A stretch of 54,205 nucleotides of DNA from Candidatus Brocadia sapporoensis. GTDB taxonomy: Bacteria > Planctomycetota > Brocadiia > Brocadiales > Brocadiaceae. A model generated the notes under the pieces. The model was not told where the DNA came from and searched no databases. It saw only the letters and a program-made list of their open reading frames with translations. Location: NCBI RefSeq assembly GCF_001753675.2, contig NZ_MJUW02000027.1, positions 1 to 54,205 on the forward strand, given 5' to 3'. Shown piece by piece: positions 16,318 to 26,552 of this stretch (the stretch's first letter is position 1; each line of letters starts with the position of its first letter). Position numbers and translations under genes: made by a program.

Positions 16318-17458
16318 GTTTCTACCGTTTTCAGCGCCGACTATTACCGAAGACGACATCGCTGCGGTAGCGGAGGTCCTTCGTTCCGGCTGGATAACTA
16401 CAGGCCAGAAGTCGGCCGATTTTGAAAAGAAATTCGCGGAGTACATCGGCTGTCCTGCCGCAGTCGTGCTTACATCGGCGACAGCTGGCATGCATGTGGC
16501 TTTTAATGCCCTCGGCATCGGACCGGGAGACGAGGTTATTACGCCCTCAATAACGTGGGTGTCGACGGTGAATCTTGCAGTTCTTGCGGGGGCCAGACCG
16601 GTCTTTGTTGACGTGGACCGTGACACCCTGATGGCTTCCGCTTCATCCATCGCGGCAGTTATGACCCCGAAGACAAAGGTAATAATTCCCGTTCATTTCG
16701 CCGGCTCTGCTGTCGATATGGACCCCATAATGGAGCTGGCGAAGAAGCACGGTGTGGCTGTCATCGAAGATGCGGCACATGCAGCCGGCACACGCTACAA
16801 GGGCAACCATGTCGGCAAGACAGGCACATCGATATTCTCTTTCCACCCGATAAAAAATATGACTACCGGCGAGGGCGGTATGTTCTGCTCTGACGATGCT
16901 GCGCTGGTTGAACGTATCCGGCGGCTGAAGTTTCATGGCCTCGGCGTCGACGCGTTTGACAGACAGATGCAGGGGCGCTCCCCGCAGGCGGAGGTGCTGG
17001 AGCCTGGGTATAAGTACAACATGACAGACATTTCTGCGGTGCTGGGACTGAGACAGCTTGCCCGGCTGGAAGAATTCAATGCCAAACGTACTGACCTGGC
17101 GATGCTGTATCGCAGGCGTCTGGCAGAGATAGACGAATTGATCCCTCTTACGGACGCGAAATATCCCGTCAGGCACGCATGGCACCTCTTTATCGTGCGC
17201 CTCGATACGGATAAGGCAGGCATGAGTCGCGATGATTTTATGATGGAACTGAAGGCGCGCAATATCGGCACGGGCCTTCATTTTCGCGCCGTGCACCTGC
17301 AGAAGTATTACCTCGAGAAGATGGGAATGCGACGCGGCATGCTCCCTAATACCGAATGGAATTCCGACCGTATCTGCTCGCTGCCCCTTTTTCCCAATAT
17401 GACCGGGCAGGATGTTGACGATGTGGTTGACGCAATCAAGGAAATTCTCAAGAAATAA
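16307..17458 (+). CDS. arnB: UDP-4-amino-4-deoxy-L-arabinose-oxoglutarate aminotransferase
   Basis: A 383-residue PLP aminotransferase closely matching E. coli ArnB throughout: FLPFSAPTI start, SGWITTG, SSATAGMH-like TSATAGMHV, DEVITPSITWVST, VIEDAAHAAGT, the PLP lysine Lys183 in FSFHPIKNMTTGEGG, KFHGLGVDAFDRQ, and TEWNSDRICSLPLFP. It makes UDP-L-Ara4N from the 4-keto sugar produced by ArnA, in the cytoplasm. It overlaps arnT by 11 bp and is followed after 25 bp by arnC. Confidence 0.95.
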   Translation: MRSKFLPFSAPTITEDDIAAVAEVLRSGWITTGQKSADFEKKFAEYIGCPAAVVLTSATAGMHVAFNALGIGPGDEVITPSITWVSTVNLAVLAGARPVFVDVDRDTLMASASSIAAVMTPKTKVIIPVHFAGSAVDMDPIMELAKKHGVAVIEDAAHAAGTRYKGNHVGKTGTSIFSFHPIKNMTTGEGGMFCSDDAALVERIRRLKFHGLGVDAFDRQMQGRSPQAEVLEPGYKYNMTDISAVLGLRQLARLEEFNAKRTDLAMLYRRRLAEIDELIPLTDAKYPVRHAWHLFIVRLDTDKAGMSRDDFMMELKARNIGTGLHFRAVHLQKYYLEKMGMRRGMLPNTEWNSDRICSLPLFPNMTGQDVDDVVDAIKEILKK

Positions 17459-17483
17459 TGCAAGCTATTAAAGAAAGGCAGAC

Positions 17484-18470
17484 GTGGATTCGTTAGTTTC
17501 TGTTGTTATCCCGGTGTATAACGAGGAACACAACCTCGAAGAGCTGATCAGGAGGTGTCTTGACGCCTGCTCGCAGATGAAAAGGCCATTCGAGGTCATA
17601 CTTGTGGACGACGGTAGCCGGGACAAATCTGCCTCGATGATCTCGGAGGCAGGCGCCAGACACGTCGGCAAGATCGTTGGCGTGCTCCTCAACAGAAACT
17701 ACGGCCAGCATTCAGCCGTCATGGCAGGATTCTCCGAGTCACGGGGCGAGATCGTAGTAACGCTCGATGCCGATCTGCAGAACCCTCCGGAGGAGATACC
17801 GAGGCTCGTCGCTAAAATGGAGGGAGGCTACGACGTGGTCGCCAGCCAGCGGGAGAACCGTCACGACCCGCTTTTCCGCAAGCTCGCATCGAAGATCATC
17901 AACAGGGCTGCACAGAAGTCAACCGGTGTAAAGATGACCGATTATGGCTGCATGCTCCGCGCATATCGCCGCCATATCGTCAATGCTATGCTCCAGTGCC
18001 ATGAGCGAAGCACGTTCATCCCCATCCTGGCCAACAGCTTCGCCCGCATGACGACAGAAATACCCGTCGGACACTCCGAACGCCTGAAGGGCAAGTCAAA
18101 ATACAGCCTGTGGAAACTCATCAATCTGCAGTTTGACCTGTTGACGAGCATGACGACGTTCCCTCTTCGGATGCTCAGCATAATGGGTGTGGCAGTTGCC
18201 GCTCTTGGCATAGGTTTCGGTATGTTGTTGCTGATACTACGTTTGGCGTATGGGACTGAATGGGCTGCACAGGGTGTCTTTACGTTGTTCTCAATTCTCT
18301 TCATCTTCATCGGCGCTCAGTTCATAGGAATGGGGCTGCTGGGGGAGTATATTGGCCGTATCTACAGCGATGTCCGCGCCAGACCTCGCTACTTTGTGCA
18401 GCAGGTCGTCGGCAGGGAAAAAGATAAGGATGTTCCAGAGGCCAAGAAAGGTTATGATGTGATACTATGA
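17484..18470 (+). CDS. arnC: Undecaprenyl-phosphate 4-deoxy-4-formamido-L-arabinose transferase
   Basis: A 328-residue GT2 enzyme (E. coli ArnC 322) with [19 protein letters not shown], the metal motif in [12 protein letters not shown], and two C-terminal membrane helices (about 232-255 and 267-290) that distinguish it from the GT2 at 4960. It loads the formylated aminoarabinose onto undecaprenyl phosphate. The start is a GTG at 17484 with AAGAAAGG upstream. Its last four bases (ATGA) overlap arnA, so the two are coupled. Confidence 0.93.
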   Translation: MDSLVSVVIPVYNEEHNLEELIRRCLDACSQMKRPFEVILVDDGSRDKSASMISEAGARHVGKIVGVLLNRNYGQHSAVMAGFSESRGEIVVTLDADLQNPPEEIPRLVAKMEGGYDVVASQRENRHDPLFRKLASKIINRAAQKSTGVKMTDYGCMLRAYRRHIVNAMLQCHERSTFIPILANSFARMTTEIPVGHSERLKGKSKYSLWKLINLQFDLLTSMTTFPLRMLSIMGVAVAALGIGFGMLLLILRLAYGTEWAAQGVFTLFSILFIFIGAQFIGMGLLGEYIGRIYSDVRARPRYFVQQVVGREKDKDVPEAKKGYDVIL

Positions 18471-20476
18471 AAGCAGTTGTTCTGGCATATCACAACATCG
18501 GCTGCATCGGCATCGAGACGCTGCTGAAGCACGGTGTTGAGATAGTTGCTATCTTCACCCACAAGGATGATCTGGCTGAGAACGTCTGGTTCAGATCAGT
18601 GGCAGAGTTGGCTGCTTCAAAAAACGTCCCCGTCTTTGCCCCTGACGACATCAACCATCCCATCTGGGTGCACAGGATACGACAGTTCAATCCCGACATC
18701 ATTTTCTCGTTCTACTATCGCAACATGGTCAAGCCCGCCATTCTCGACATCCCCCCCAGGGGTTGCCTGAACCTGCATGGCTCCCTCCTGCCGAAGTATC
18801 GTGGTCGCTGCCCTATTAACTGGGCGCTCATTCACGGCGAGAAAGAGACCGGCGTCACACTTCATTACATGACCCCAAGTCCCGATGACGGCGACATCGT
18901 CTGCCAGAAGAAATTCGCCATCACGGAGAACGACACGGCAAAGAGCCTCTTCGAAAAGTCCGCCGGGGCAACGGCCGCTTTGCTCGATGAGATGCTGCCC
19001 AGGTTAAAGAACGGCAATGCCCCCCGTCATCCGCAGGATCATTCGAAGGCGACCTATTTCGGAGGACGTCGCCCTGCCGACGGCGAGATAGTCTGGCAGA
19101 AGCCGGCACACGATATAAGGAATCTTATCCGCGCAGTCACCCGCCCGTACCCCGGGGCGTTCAGTTATATCGGCGAGAACAAGTACTTTTTCTGGGTGGC
19201 TTCAGCGATAAAACAACGCCGCAGCAGCAATGTTGTTCCGGGAACCATACTCTCCTCCGATCCACTGGTGATTGCCTGCAGCAAGGATGTTCTGCGTATC
19301 GATTACGGTCAGGCTGATAGCGGCATCTATATGAGCGGCGCCCAGATGGCACGTGATTTTAATCTCGTTGAGGGTCTCAAGTTCGGTCCCAGCGCCAGTC
19401 GCCGCATTGAAATGATAACGAAAAAGAGGGTGCTCATCCTCGGTGTTAATGGCTTTATAGGCAATTTCCTCAGCGAACGGCTTTTGCAAGACGGCAGGTA
19501 TGAGGTTTACGGTATGGATCTCTATTCCAATCACATTCAGAATCTTCTGAACAGGCCAGGCTTTCATTTCGAGGAAGGCGACATTTCTATCCACGGCGAC
19601 TGGATAGAGTATCACGTCAAAAAGTGCGACATCGTGCTGCCTCTGGTGGCTATCGCTACTCCCATCGAATATACGCGCAACCCGCTACGGGTCTTCGAGC
19701 TTGACTTCGAACAGAATCTCCGCGTCGTCAGGTACTGCGTTAAGTATAAGAAGCGCATCATCTTCCCATCGACATCTGAAGTTTACGGCATGTGCGACGA
19801 CCCGAATTTCGACGAAGACAATTCCCGGCTCATCCTGGGACCCATTCGCATGCAGCGATGGATATACTCGTGCTCCAAGCAGCTTCTGGATCGTGTCATC
19901 TGGGCCTACGGGACAAAAGAGGGTCTGAGGTTCACGCTCTTCCGCCCGTTCAACTGGATAGGGCCGAAGCTTGACAGCCTCAAGAGCGCCCGTATCGGCA
20001 GCTCACGAGCCATTACGCAACTCATTCTCAACCTCCTGCAGGGCACGCCCATTCAGCTCATCGACGGCGGTCTCCAGAAACGCTGCTTTACGGACGTCTC
20101 AGATGGCATCGATGCCCTCTTCCGCATTATAGAGAACAAGGAGCACAACTGCGACGGACGCATAATTAACATAGGTAACCCGGAGAACGAGGCGAGCATC
20201 AGGGAGCTTGCAGAAATGCTACTTGAAAAATTCAAGAAGCACCCGCTGCGGGCAAAGTTCCCGCCGTTCGCCGGTTTTCGTATCATCGAAAGCGGCTCGT
20301 ACTACGGAGACGGGTATCAAGATATGCAGCACCGCAAACCTAGCATCAGGAATGCCAGGAAACTTCTCGGCTGGAACCCCGTCGTAATGCTTAATGATTC
20401 CGTCGGGAAGACGCTGGATTTCTTCATCAGGGAATACGTTGAATCGGGTGAGATAGAGATGGACAATGGCGACTGA
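18467..20476 (+). CDS. arnA: Bifunctional UDP-glucuronate decarboxylase / UDP-Ara4N formyltransferase
   Basis: A 669-residue fusion as in E. coli ArnA (660). Residues ~1-305 are the formyltransferase with Asn102, His104 ([14 protein letters not shown]) and Asp140 at the same numbers as E. coli. From ~320 follows an NAD-binding SDR domain with GVNGFIGNF, then [10 protein letters not shown] and a YSCSK catalytic motif. It oxidatively decarboxylates UDP-glucuronate to the 4-keto pentose and later formylates UDP-Ara4N with formyl-tetrahydrofolate. UDP-glucose dehydrogenase, needed to supply UDP-glucuronate, is not in the window. Coupled to arnC by a 4-bp overlap. Confidence 0.95.
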   Translation: MKAVVLAYHNIGCIGIETLLKHGVEIVAIFTHKDDLAENVWFRSVAELAASKNVPVFAPDDINHPIWVHRIRQFNPDIIFSFYYRNMVKPAILDIPPRGCLNLHGSLLPKYRGRCPINWALIHGEKETGVTLHYMTPSPDDGDIVCQKKFAITENDTAKSLFEKSAGATAALLDEMLPRLKNGNAPRHPQDHSKATYFGGRRPADGEIVWQKPAHDIRNLIRAVTRPYPGAFSYIGENKYFFWVASAIKQRRSSNVVPGTILSSDPLVIACSKDVLRIDYGQADSGIYMSGAQMARDFNLVEGLKFGPSASRRIEMITKKRVLILGVNGFIGNFLSERLLQDGRYEVYGMDLYSNHIQNLLNRPGFHFEEGDISIHGDWIEYHVKKCDIVLPLVAIATPIEYTRNPLRVFELDFEQNLRVVRYCVKYKKRIIFPSTSEVYGMCDDPNFDEDNSRLILGPIRMQRWIYSCSKQLLDRVIWAYGTKEGLRFTLFRPFNWIGPKLDSLKSARIGSSRAITQLILNLLQGTPIQLIDGGLQKRCFTDVSDGIDALFRIIENKEHNCDGRIINIGNPENEASIRELAEMLLEKFKKHPLRAKFPPFAGFRIIESGSYYGDGYQDMQHRKPSIRNARKLLGWNPVVMLNDSVGKTLDFFIREYVESGEIEMDNGD

Positions 20477-20518
20477 GGTGGATGCCCGGAACGAGCGGAC
20501 TGCCATGTTGCCCTGGAG

Positions 20519-21439
20519 ATGGATGTGACGATAAAAGTTGGTCTCAGAATTGATGTTGACACGCTCCGGGGGACGCTTCTCGGCGTCCCGGCTCTCTGCA
20601 GACTCTTTAATGAGCACACAGTAAAGGCATCGTTCTTCTTCTCTGTCGGCCCGGACAATATGGGGCGTCATCTCTGGCGACTGCTCAGACCCGTATTTTT
20701 TTGGAAGATGCTGCGAACGAGAGCTGCGAGCCTTTATGGCTGGAATATCATCTTCAGGGGTACCTTCTGGCCAGGCCCAATCATCGGAAAGAAGCTGTCT
20801 TCCCAGATTCGCCTCGCCGCACGGGGCGGCCACGAAATAGGTCTGCACGCATGGGACCATCAGGCATGGCAGGCACACATCGATACCATGTCTGAGGAGG
20901 ATGTCCGTCTTGTCCTCCGGAAGGGATTCGACATGCTTGCCGGCATAACAGGCGCTCCGCCGACCTGCTCGGCCGTACCGGGGTGGAAATGCACGGATGG
21001 CGTCCTGCTGGCAAAGGCGGAATTCCCATTTGTGTATAACAGCGACTGCCGGGGCAGCAGCATCTTCCGGCCTGTCGTGGGTGGTAAAACTCTCTTGCAG
21101 CCGCAAATACCCGTTACGCTGCCTACCTATGACGAGACCATTGGCAGGAACGGCGTCACTCCGGCCAACTATAACGAGTTCATCCTTTCACAGGTCAAAC
21201 CCGGCGGCCTGAATGTCCTGACCATACATGCCGAGGCCGAAGGCATCGCCTGCGTCACGTTGTTCGCGAACTTTCTCAAGGCTGCTAAAAAACGGGATAT
21301 ATCGTTCGTTCCGCTTGGTGAGCTTCTCAGGGATGCGGGGCATATTGTTTCCGGAAGGATAACCAAGACTACTTTCCCTGGCCGTGAAGGTTGGGTCTCT
21401 TTTCAGGGTGATATCTGTAACAAGGAAGGCCTGCTATGA
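20519..21439 (+). CDS. arnD: 4-deoxy-4-formamido-L-arabinose-phosphoundecaprenol deformylase
   Basis: A 306-residue NodB-type polysaccharide deacetylase homologue (E. coli ArnD 296). It begins VGLRIDVDTLRGT, supplying the family Asp, has the metal-binding histidines in GLHAWDHQAWQ, and later LNVLTIHAEAEG. It removes the formyl group from the lipid-linked sugar so that ArnT can use it. ATG 20519 follows a TGGAG site 42 bp after arnA. No arnE/arnF flippase genes follow; the next ORF is broken. Confidence 0.93.
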   Translation: MDVTIKVGLRIDVDTLRGTLLGVPALCRLFNEHTVKASFFFSVGPDNMGRHLWRLLRPVFFWKMLRTRAASLYGWNIIFRGTFWPGPIIGKKLSSQIRLAARGGHEIGLHAWDHQAWQAHIDTMSEEDVRLVLRKGFDMLAGITGAPPTCSAVPGWKCTDGVLLAKAEFPFVYNSDCRGSSIFRPVVGGKTLLQPQIPVTLPTYDETIGRNGVTPANYNEFILSQVKPGGLNVLTIHAEAEGIACVTLFANFLKAAKKRDISFVPLGELLRDAGHIVSGRITKTTFPGREGWVSFQGDICNKEGLL

Positions 21440-21570
21440 CCGGAGACAGTGGGACATGGGTCAAGTAAAAATCGCGCACCGATAATTGCCCTCCTCTTTG
21501 TGTCAGTCTACAGAGTAACGCATAGCCATAAAAACTCTTTGCAAATCAAGGAGAGTAAACGATGGCATAT
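21436..21570 (+). pseudogene. Broken 5' start of a further gene after arnD
   Basis: An ATG at 21436 overlaps the arnD stop but stops after ten codons. In a neighbouring frame, bases about 21456-21585 read through SSKNRAPIIALLFVSV, which resembles the first membrane helix of an ArnT-like or other polytopic protein, then stop. I infer a truncated downstream gene, possibly the same one whose 3' end survives at 22719-22993. The remaining ~80 bp to the IS remnant hold nothing I can name. Confidence 0.3.
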
Positions 21571-21663
21571 GGCAATAGATTTGTAAAGTCTGCATACCGT
21601 CATTAACCACACGAGAGCGGGATGTTTGTTTTTCAGGGGAATTGAAAAAGTATTAAGATAAAA

Positions 21664-22716
21664 GGGTCTTCTAAGTTTTGTGTGGGTAAACTTTCATAAT
21701 TCTGGCAAGAAAGACGATAGTATTTTCAGTTTTAGATATTCACGATCTTTAATACCATAGGCTCCGCGTTGAATAACACGGACTTTGTTATTGATACCTT
21801 CAACCAGTCCAGGAGAGACCTTATTGCTGGGATTACAGTAACTCACGATACTGTCTCAGTGTCGTTCAATCATTTTTACAGATTGGTGAAATGATTTAAG
21901 CCTTGACCATCGAAGCTGGGATTTCCCGTTGGTAAAAGAATCTTTCAGCGTTGCCGGAGCCTTTGTAATCCCAGAGCTTACCAAAGGATTCTTTCAAGCG
22001 GTAAGCCCTGTAGTTACGTTTATTGGCTTTGAAAAGCAGCTTTAATGCCCGCTTGCCCTTTATATCCAAATTGGCTTTGTGTGACAGAAGCGTATACTTC
22101 TGTCCCTTGATAAATATTCGTTCTTTCTCACTTACACGGCGATATTCCTGTTTACGGACTGTGTCCATAGCGTCACCGAGATGGCGAAGGATATGAAAAA
22201 GGATATGAAATTTGTCGTAGATGATTTGAGCATGGGGAATGTGCTTGAGAGTGGATTTCCTAAAAGGCTTCCCCATGTCCATGATGACAAGGGAAATGTT
22301 TTTCTTTTGACTCTCAGAAAGCGTATTATAAAACAAATCCAGGTCTTCTTCTCTACGGCCCTCACCGTCTATCCATAGGGGGCATCCTTTGTCTAAATCA
22401 CTGACACAGGTCATATGGGTGTGTCCCTTACGGATAGAAATCTCATCTATTCCTATGGCTCTTAGTTTGGTAATTTTGTCAAAACGACTAACAAGCTCGT
22501 TCATGTAGTTTATTTCTATTTGCCTGACTTGATACCAGCTAAGCCGTTCTAGCTTCGCTACTTGTTTTACCGTAAGTTCACGACAAAGTCTGCTTTTTTT
22601 GACGGCGTACCAGTTTGATGACCCGCGCATAGGGATCACCATAAACGCCGGTTAATTTACTTCGTGCTCGAAATCCATGATGGGAATATAATCCTGATAA
22701 GGTTTCTCAGGTTTTC
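21664..22716 (-). mobile_element. Decayed ISL3-family element
   Basis: The left end begins GGGTCTTCTAAGTTTTG (21664 on), an ISL3-like terminus. A broken transposase reads on the minus strand. No matching right end is visible and the zinc-ribbon N-terminus is gone, so the right boundary is approximate. It is not closely related to the element at 9234. Confidence 0.65.
21694..22642 (-). pseudogene. ISL3-family transposase remnant
   Basis: The main frame (21896-22642) carries LCRELTVKQVAKLERLSWYQ, RAIGIDEISIRKGHT and LVIMDMGKPF, which include two catalytic aspartates. After a frameshift near 21905 the C-terminus continues as SRLKSFHQSVKMIERH, one in-frame TGA, then LVEGINNKVRVIQRGAYG with the catalytic Glu, ending SSFLPEL at 21694. 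The N-terminal zinc ribbon is missing. With a frameshift, a stop and a truncation it cannot be functional. Confidence 0.85.
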
Positions 22717-22718
22717 AT

Positions 22719-22993
22719 GAACTGCAGGCGTGGGTAGGACAGCGGTCTGAAGGAATACACAAACTCGATCGCAATAATCTTCCCTCTACGTACCGGATTT
22801 TGCGCAAAGCAGAGGCCGGATCTTCTCTAGTTACGAGTGAGCAGAATTTCAAATCTCTTCTGAAGAGTAAAGAATCTATTCCAAGCGAAATCCCAGGGTT
22901 GACCACGAAAAGATGATGCTGTTTCGTCTTGCAGGGAAAACATTATCGGATGCCAGCTTTCAGCAAGCGCCAAATGCGTTGGTGCCAAAATGA
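22719..22993 (+). pseudogene. 3' remnant of an ArnT-like glycosyltransferase gene
   Basis: The DNA is clearly homologous to the 3' end of the ArnT-like gene at 7612-9066. It encodes AWVGQRSEGIHKLDRN, ILRKAEAGSSLVTSEQNF and, after a frameshift near 22900, VDHEKMMLFRLAGKTL. Only about 90 codons remain. It lies directly beside the decayed ISL3 element, as the intact ArnT-like gene lies beside the other ISL3 element. Confidence 0.8.
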
Positions 22994-23077
22994 TAAAACG
23001 CCAGTGAAGATCGGTATTTTTGAGCAGTGTTATTTGATGAGAAAATTGAGCGTCTTTTGTCCGTGCTCTCGAGGTGT

Positions 23078-23145
23078 CATCCCGCATGTTTTTTAGCGGG
23101 AATCCAGCGAGTCCTGAACTTCCCGGATTCCCGCTAAAACTGTTT
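23078..23145. repeat. Dispersed hairpin repeat with CCCGC/GCGGGAATCC arms
   Basis: TTTTAGCGGGAATCC (23091-23105) and its exact complement GGATTCCCGCTAAAA (23125-23139) flank a 19-base spacer, with GTCATCCCGC just upstream. This matches a widespread class of intergenic hairpin repeats. It lies between the glycosyltransferase scrap and the convergent asmA-like gene and might also stop transcription, though it has no clear U tract. Confidence 0.6.
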
Positions 23146-23204
23146 ACGTATAACAAAAACCGTACAGGTAAATTTTAACCGGACAGCGCTGGATATTTTG
23201 GGAA

Positions 23205-25475
23205 TTATTTCAAAATGTCTTTTAAAATATTACCAATAGGTGATTCTTTTCGTTTCTGATCTTTGTCTCCGCTCGGTTGATCTTTGCCTCCTTTTTCAGA
23301 ACGCCCTATCTTTTCACCCAATTTTTCCAATTCCTTTCTGCCGTAATATTTAGCCGTGGCACTGGTTACATAGGGAATGTCGAGAATAGGGGTAGGTTTA
23401 CTGAGACTTCCGATGATCGTAAACGGCAGAATCATGCGCTTTTCCGGGTTAAGAATGGCATTGAGTGGTTCCGCTTTTTTTGTCAGCCTTGCAGAATATT
23501 CCTGGGAGAGAACAAGTTTGCCCTTGAGGTCTAATTTATCAGATGCGTAGTTAATTAAACCGTTTATGAATGCATCCGAACTTGTTATTTCGACCGTATG
23601 AATATTGTGTAAGGCGACTGTTTTTAAATTTATTTTATTATTGGCCATAGAAAAATCCCCATCCATGGAATCGAACCGCGTAATCTTTTGTTTAGCCAAT
23701 TCGCTGTCTTCTGTTTCCAGGAACGTGGATATCCCCTTGATCCCGGAAAGAGATTCCAGAATGGTATCCACCAGGTTTACATTCATAATTTCTCCCTGAT
23801 CAATCTGGAACGATCCGGTGACATTCAGGGCGCCTTTTTGGTTGTTGTCTCCCGAGTTATCTGCTGAAAAAGCTCCGGAAAATGTTCCTTTAAACAAATT
23901 CTTGTATTGAGTAAATTTATCAACGGCTTCTGCCAGATTGATATTTTTAACTACCGGTTTCACACTCCATTGCATTTTCTTTGTCTCCACAGTACCATTC
24001 ATGGAAATGTCCCCATCCAGGGTGTGAACATGAAACTCTCGTATACCAAGAATGTCGTTCTGGTAGTCAAATTGTGCCTGCATCTTGTCAAAACTGGCGG
24101 ATTGAATCTCTCCTTTTTTTACGTCGAGAGTACCGGCGCCCTTTACGGCGTCGTTCTTTTTTACTGCTTGAACTTTCAAGTCCATGTATTCAAACCTCCC
24201 CTTTTCTGGTGATGTCTCTTTGCCTTTGTCTGCAGACGGAGAAAGCTTGAATGCAAGACTTGGGGATGAGAGCTGCAGATCTGCAGCGATGTCTGCGAGG
24301 GTTCCTTTTACGGAAGTCCGAAGAATAAAATTACCATCAGGCTCGTATTCCTTTATGGCGGGAATCAGTGTTTCCCAGCCTTTCAGAGATGTTTCTTCTG
24401 TTTCAAACAAAAGATCGATTTGCGGGTTGTTAAAACCACGAACTTCTCCGGAGCCGGTAAGGGATAGGGTGTGCAGTGTGATGGTGCTGGGATCTAATTG
24501 AATATTCTCTCCGGTCTTCCTGGCCTTTATGGAAATTTGGCACGGGACAAGTCTCGGTTTGCGGAATGATTCCCCATACGCAATATCAATGCCCTTTAAA
24601 TCTATGGAACACCGGGTATCGAGATCGTCGATATTTCCCTTTGAAACTATTTCCATGCCCAACAAACCTGAAAAACTTGTATCCTTTGGCAATATTTCCG
24701 TAATTGCAGGGTATAAAGTGACGATCCGGCCCGCATTAAGATCCTTTGTCCGAAGGGTAATGTCCATAAAAAGCCGTTTCGTGTCTATAGTTTTGCCCAG
24801 GGGACCCATGGTGCCGCGTATCATGAAATTTTGCTCCGTTCCGTCCGGCAGACGGGCAGCCATATAGAAGTGGATCGGATTGTCCACTGACACATCGGTA
24901 AGTTTCATGTCCAACTGGTCTATCGTGGTTGTGGTAGAAGTTCCCTGCTGGGTAAATTTATCGACAAAATCGATTTTGCCATGATGCAAAGTCAATGTAG
25001 ACACTGCAAGTCCTGCCAAAAGGGCGCCATCGCCTTTTCTCTGCGTAGTGCCGGTGTTTACAGGCTCCTCGGGTTTTTTGGTTTGCGCGCCCATCAGGTC
25101 ATTGAAATTAAATTCTCCTTGTGCGTTTTTTATCAGTTGTATGGCCGGTCTATCCAGAATCAATTCCTTGATCTGAATTTCTTTTCTTAAGAGAGGGAGT
25201 AATTTTACTTTTATTCTCAGATGTCCCATGTTCAGAAAATCGCCCTTCCCAAATTCCGGATTTTCTGCAATTCTGAGTTCATCAATCTCTGCTCCCAACC
25301 CTTTCATTATGGTAAGTTTTATGCCGGCAAAATCAAAATCTCTTGCGAGATATGGTCTCGCGAGCTCGATGATTTTTCCCTTATGCTTGTTTAAATCGAT
25401 GACGAACGGGGCGATTGCGGCACCTGCAAAAAGAATAAAAATTACACTCAAAACTATAATAATAATTTTTTTCAT
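23205..25475 (-). CDS. AsmA-family protein
   Basis: A 756-residue protein with one N-terminal membrane helix (KKIIIIVLSVIFILFAG) and a long beta-rich periplasmic region. The N-terminal AsmA pattern is present: PFVIDLNKHKGKIIELARPY, DFDFAGIKLTI and IRIKVKLLPLLRKEI, with the C-terminal repeat-type stretch around SFQIDQGEIMNVNL. The C-terminus is lysine-rich and low complexity. AsmA-like proteins help lipid transport or outer-membrane assembly, plausibly linked to the envelope island upstream, which is inference. ATG at 25475 is chosen with AAAGG 9 bases upstream; another ATG lies at 25484. Confidence 0.8.
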   Translation of the reverse strand: MKKIIIIVLSVIFILFAGAAIAPFVIDLNKHKGKIIELARPYLARDFDFAGIKLTIMKGLGAEIDELRIAENPEFGKGDFLNMGHLRIKVKLLPLLRKEIQIKELILDRPAIQLIKNAQGEFNFNDLMGAQTKKPEEPVNTGTTQRKGDGALLAGLAVSTLTLHHGKIDFVDKFTQQGTSTTTTIDQLDMKLTDVSVDNPIHFYMAARLPDGTEQNFMIRGTMGPLGKTIDTKRLFMDITLRTKDLNAGRIVTLYPAITEILPKDTSFSGLLGMEIVSKGNIDDLDTRCSIDLKGIDIAYGESFRKPRLVPCQISIKARKTGENIQLDPSTITLHTLSLTGSGEVRGFNNPQIDLLFETEETSLKGWETLIPAIKEYEPDGNFILRTSVKGTLADIAADLQLSSPSLAFKLSPSADKGKETSPEKGRFEYMDLKVQAVKKNDAVKGAGTLDVKKGEIQSASFDKMQAQFDYQNDILGIREFHVHTLDGDISMNGTVETKKMQWSVKPVVKNINLAEAVDKFTQYKNLFKGTFSGAFSADNSGDNNQKGALNVTGSFQIDQGEIMNVNLVDTILESLSGIKGISTFLETEDSELAKQKITRFDSMDGDFSMANNKINLKTVALHNIHTVEITSSDAFINGLINYASDKLDLKGKLVLSQEYSARLTKKAEPLNAILNPEKRMILPFTIIGSLSKPTPILDIPYVTSATAKYYGRKELEKLGEKIGRSEKGGKDQPSGDKDQKRKESPIGNILKDILK

Positions 25476-25607
25476 GCTTTGCATCCTTTATAGATTTCCA
25501 TTACGCTTATATGGCTTTTGTTAAGTATATACATCGATGTGATGTAGAGCAGTATAGCAAAAGCAAGGCATGTTATCAAGAAAAACGGAATCTTCTCTAC
25601 AAAATGA

Positions 25608-25637
25608 TTGACTGTGCCGGGAGTTTTTTTGTATAGT
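25608..25637 (+). promoter_or_regulatory. Possible sigma-70-type promoter for the M48 protease gene
   Basis: TTGACT (25608-25613), 18-base spacer, TATAGT (25632-25637), about 85 bp before the start codon. The fit is good but untested. Confidence 0.45.
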
Positions 25638-25721
25638 CAGTGTAATTTCGTAGATATAACTTAAGAGCGATTCACCTATTGTCCTTTTGCTATACCCGTT
25701 TATTCATGAGGAGGTTTTGTT

Positions 25722-26525
25722 ATGTTTAAATGTAGATTTTTAGCATTACTTATCACGCTGATGCTTTTCGTTAGCTGTTCAACAGTGCCAATAACAGGGA
25801 GAAAGCAAGTCTCTTTTATACCACAGAACCAGCTTGTTGCTTCCAGTATCGATGCGTATAATCAGCTATTATCTCAATCAAAGCTTTCTACAGACACGGC
25901 AAAGAAGCAGATGGTAGTCGATGTTGGTACTAAAATAGCATCATCGGCGGAGCAGTTTATGCGTGAAAACGGGATGGAAAAAGAGATTGAAACGTATCAT
26001 TGGGAGTTTAACCTCATTGAGGATGATAAAACGATAAATGCCTTTTGCATGCCGGGGGGAAAAATTGCCGTCTATACCGGTATTCTTCCGGTTACTCAGG
26101 ATGAAAATGGCCTGGCAGTTGTACTGGGTCATGAGGTAGCGCATGCACTAGCCAACCACGGGGGCGAAAGGATGAGTCAGATGATGCTTGCGCAACTGGG
26201 GGCAACCTCTCTGTCCGTGGCGCTCAGCAGCCAACCTGCGCTGGCCAAGGATCTGATAATGCAGGCATATGGGGTGGGAGCAAATGTGGGTGTTCTTTTG
26301 CCGTACAGTCGCCGTCATGAACTGGAGGCAGATCGTATAGGCCTTATCCTTATGGCGAGAGGCGGCTATGATCCCAGGACGGCTATTCCATTCTGGCAAA
26401 GAATGAATAATGTGGGCGGGGAAAGGCCTCCTGAATTTTTATCCACTCACCCGACGCCGGAGAAAAGAATCGAGGATATTCAAAAAGAAATTCCTGAAGC
26501 GATGAAATATTATAAACAATTCTAA
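25722..26525 (+). CDS. M48-family metalloprotease, lipoprotein
   Basis: A 267-residue zinc protease of the BepA/LoiP (YggG) type. The signal peptide ends in a lipobox with Cys19 (LMLFVSCS), so the mature protein should be lipid-anchored in the periplasmic space. Then comes PITGRKQVSFIP, typical for these proteases. The zinc site is HEVAH (137-141), with the third ligand Glu in LEADRIGL. The C-terminus has STHPTPEKRI. Such enzymes degrade misassembled outer-membrane proteins. GGAGG precedes the ATG. A cytosol-facing M48 relative, HtpX, is encoded at 35395. Confidence 0.88.
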   Translation: MFKCRFLALLITLMLFVSCSTVPITGRKQVSFIPQNQLVASSIDAYNQLLSQSKLSTDTAKKQMVVDVGTKIASSAEQFMRENGMEKEIETYHWEFNLIEDDKTINAFCMPGGKIAVYTGILPVTQDENGLAVVLGHEVAHALANHGGERMSQMMLAQLGATSLSVALSSQPALAKDLIMQAYGVGANVGVLLPYSRRHELEADRIGLILMARGGYDPRTAIPFWQRMNNVGGERPPEFLSTHPTPEKRIEDIQKEIPEAMKYYKQF

Positions 26526-26552
26526 CTATGTGGTAAGACCAAGCCGCTGAGA

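Noticed and set aside
20219-21106. 295-codon minus-strand ORF opposite arnA/arnD
   Set aside because: Shadow ORF favoured by high G+C; arnA and arnD on the plus strand are certain.
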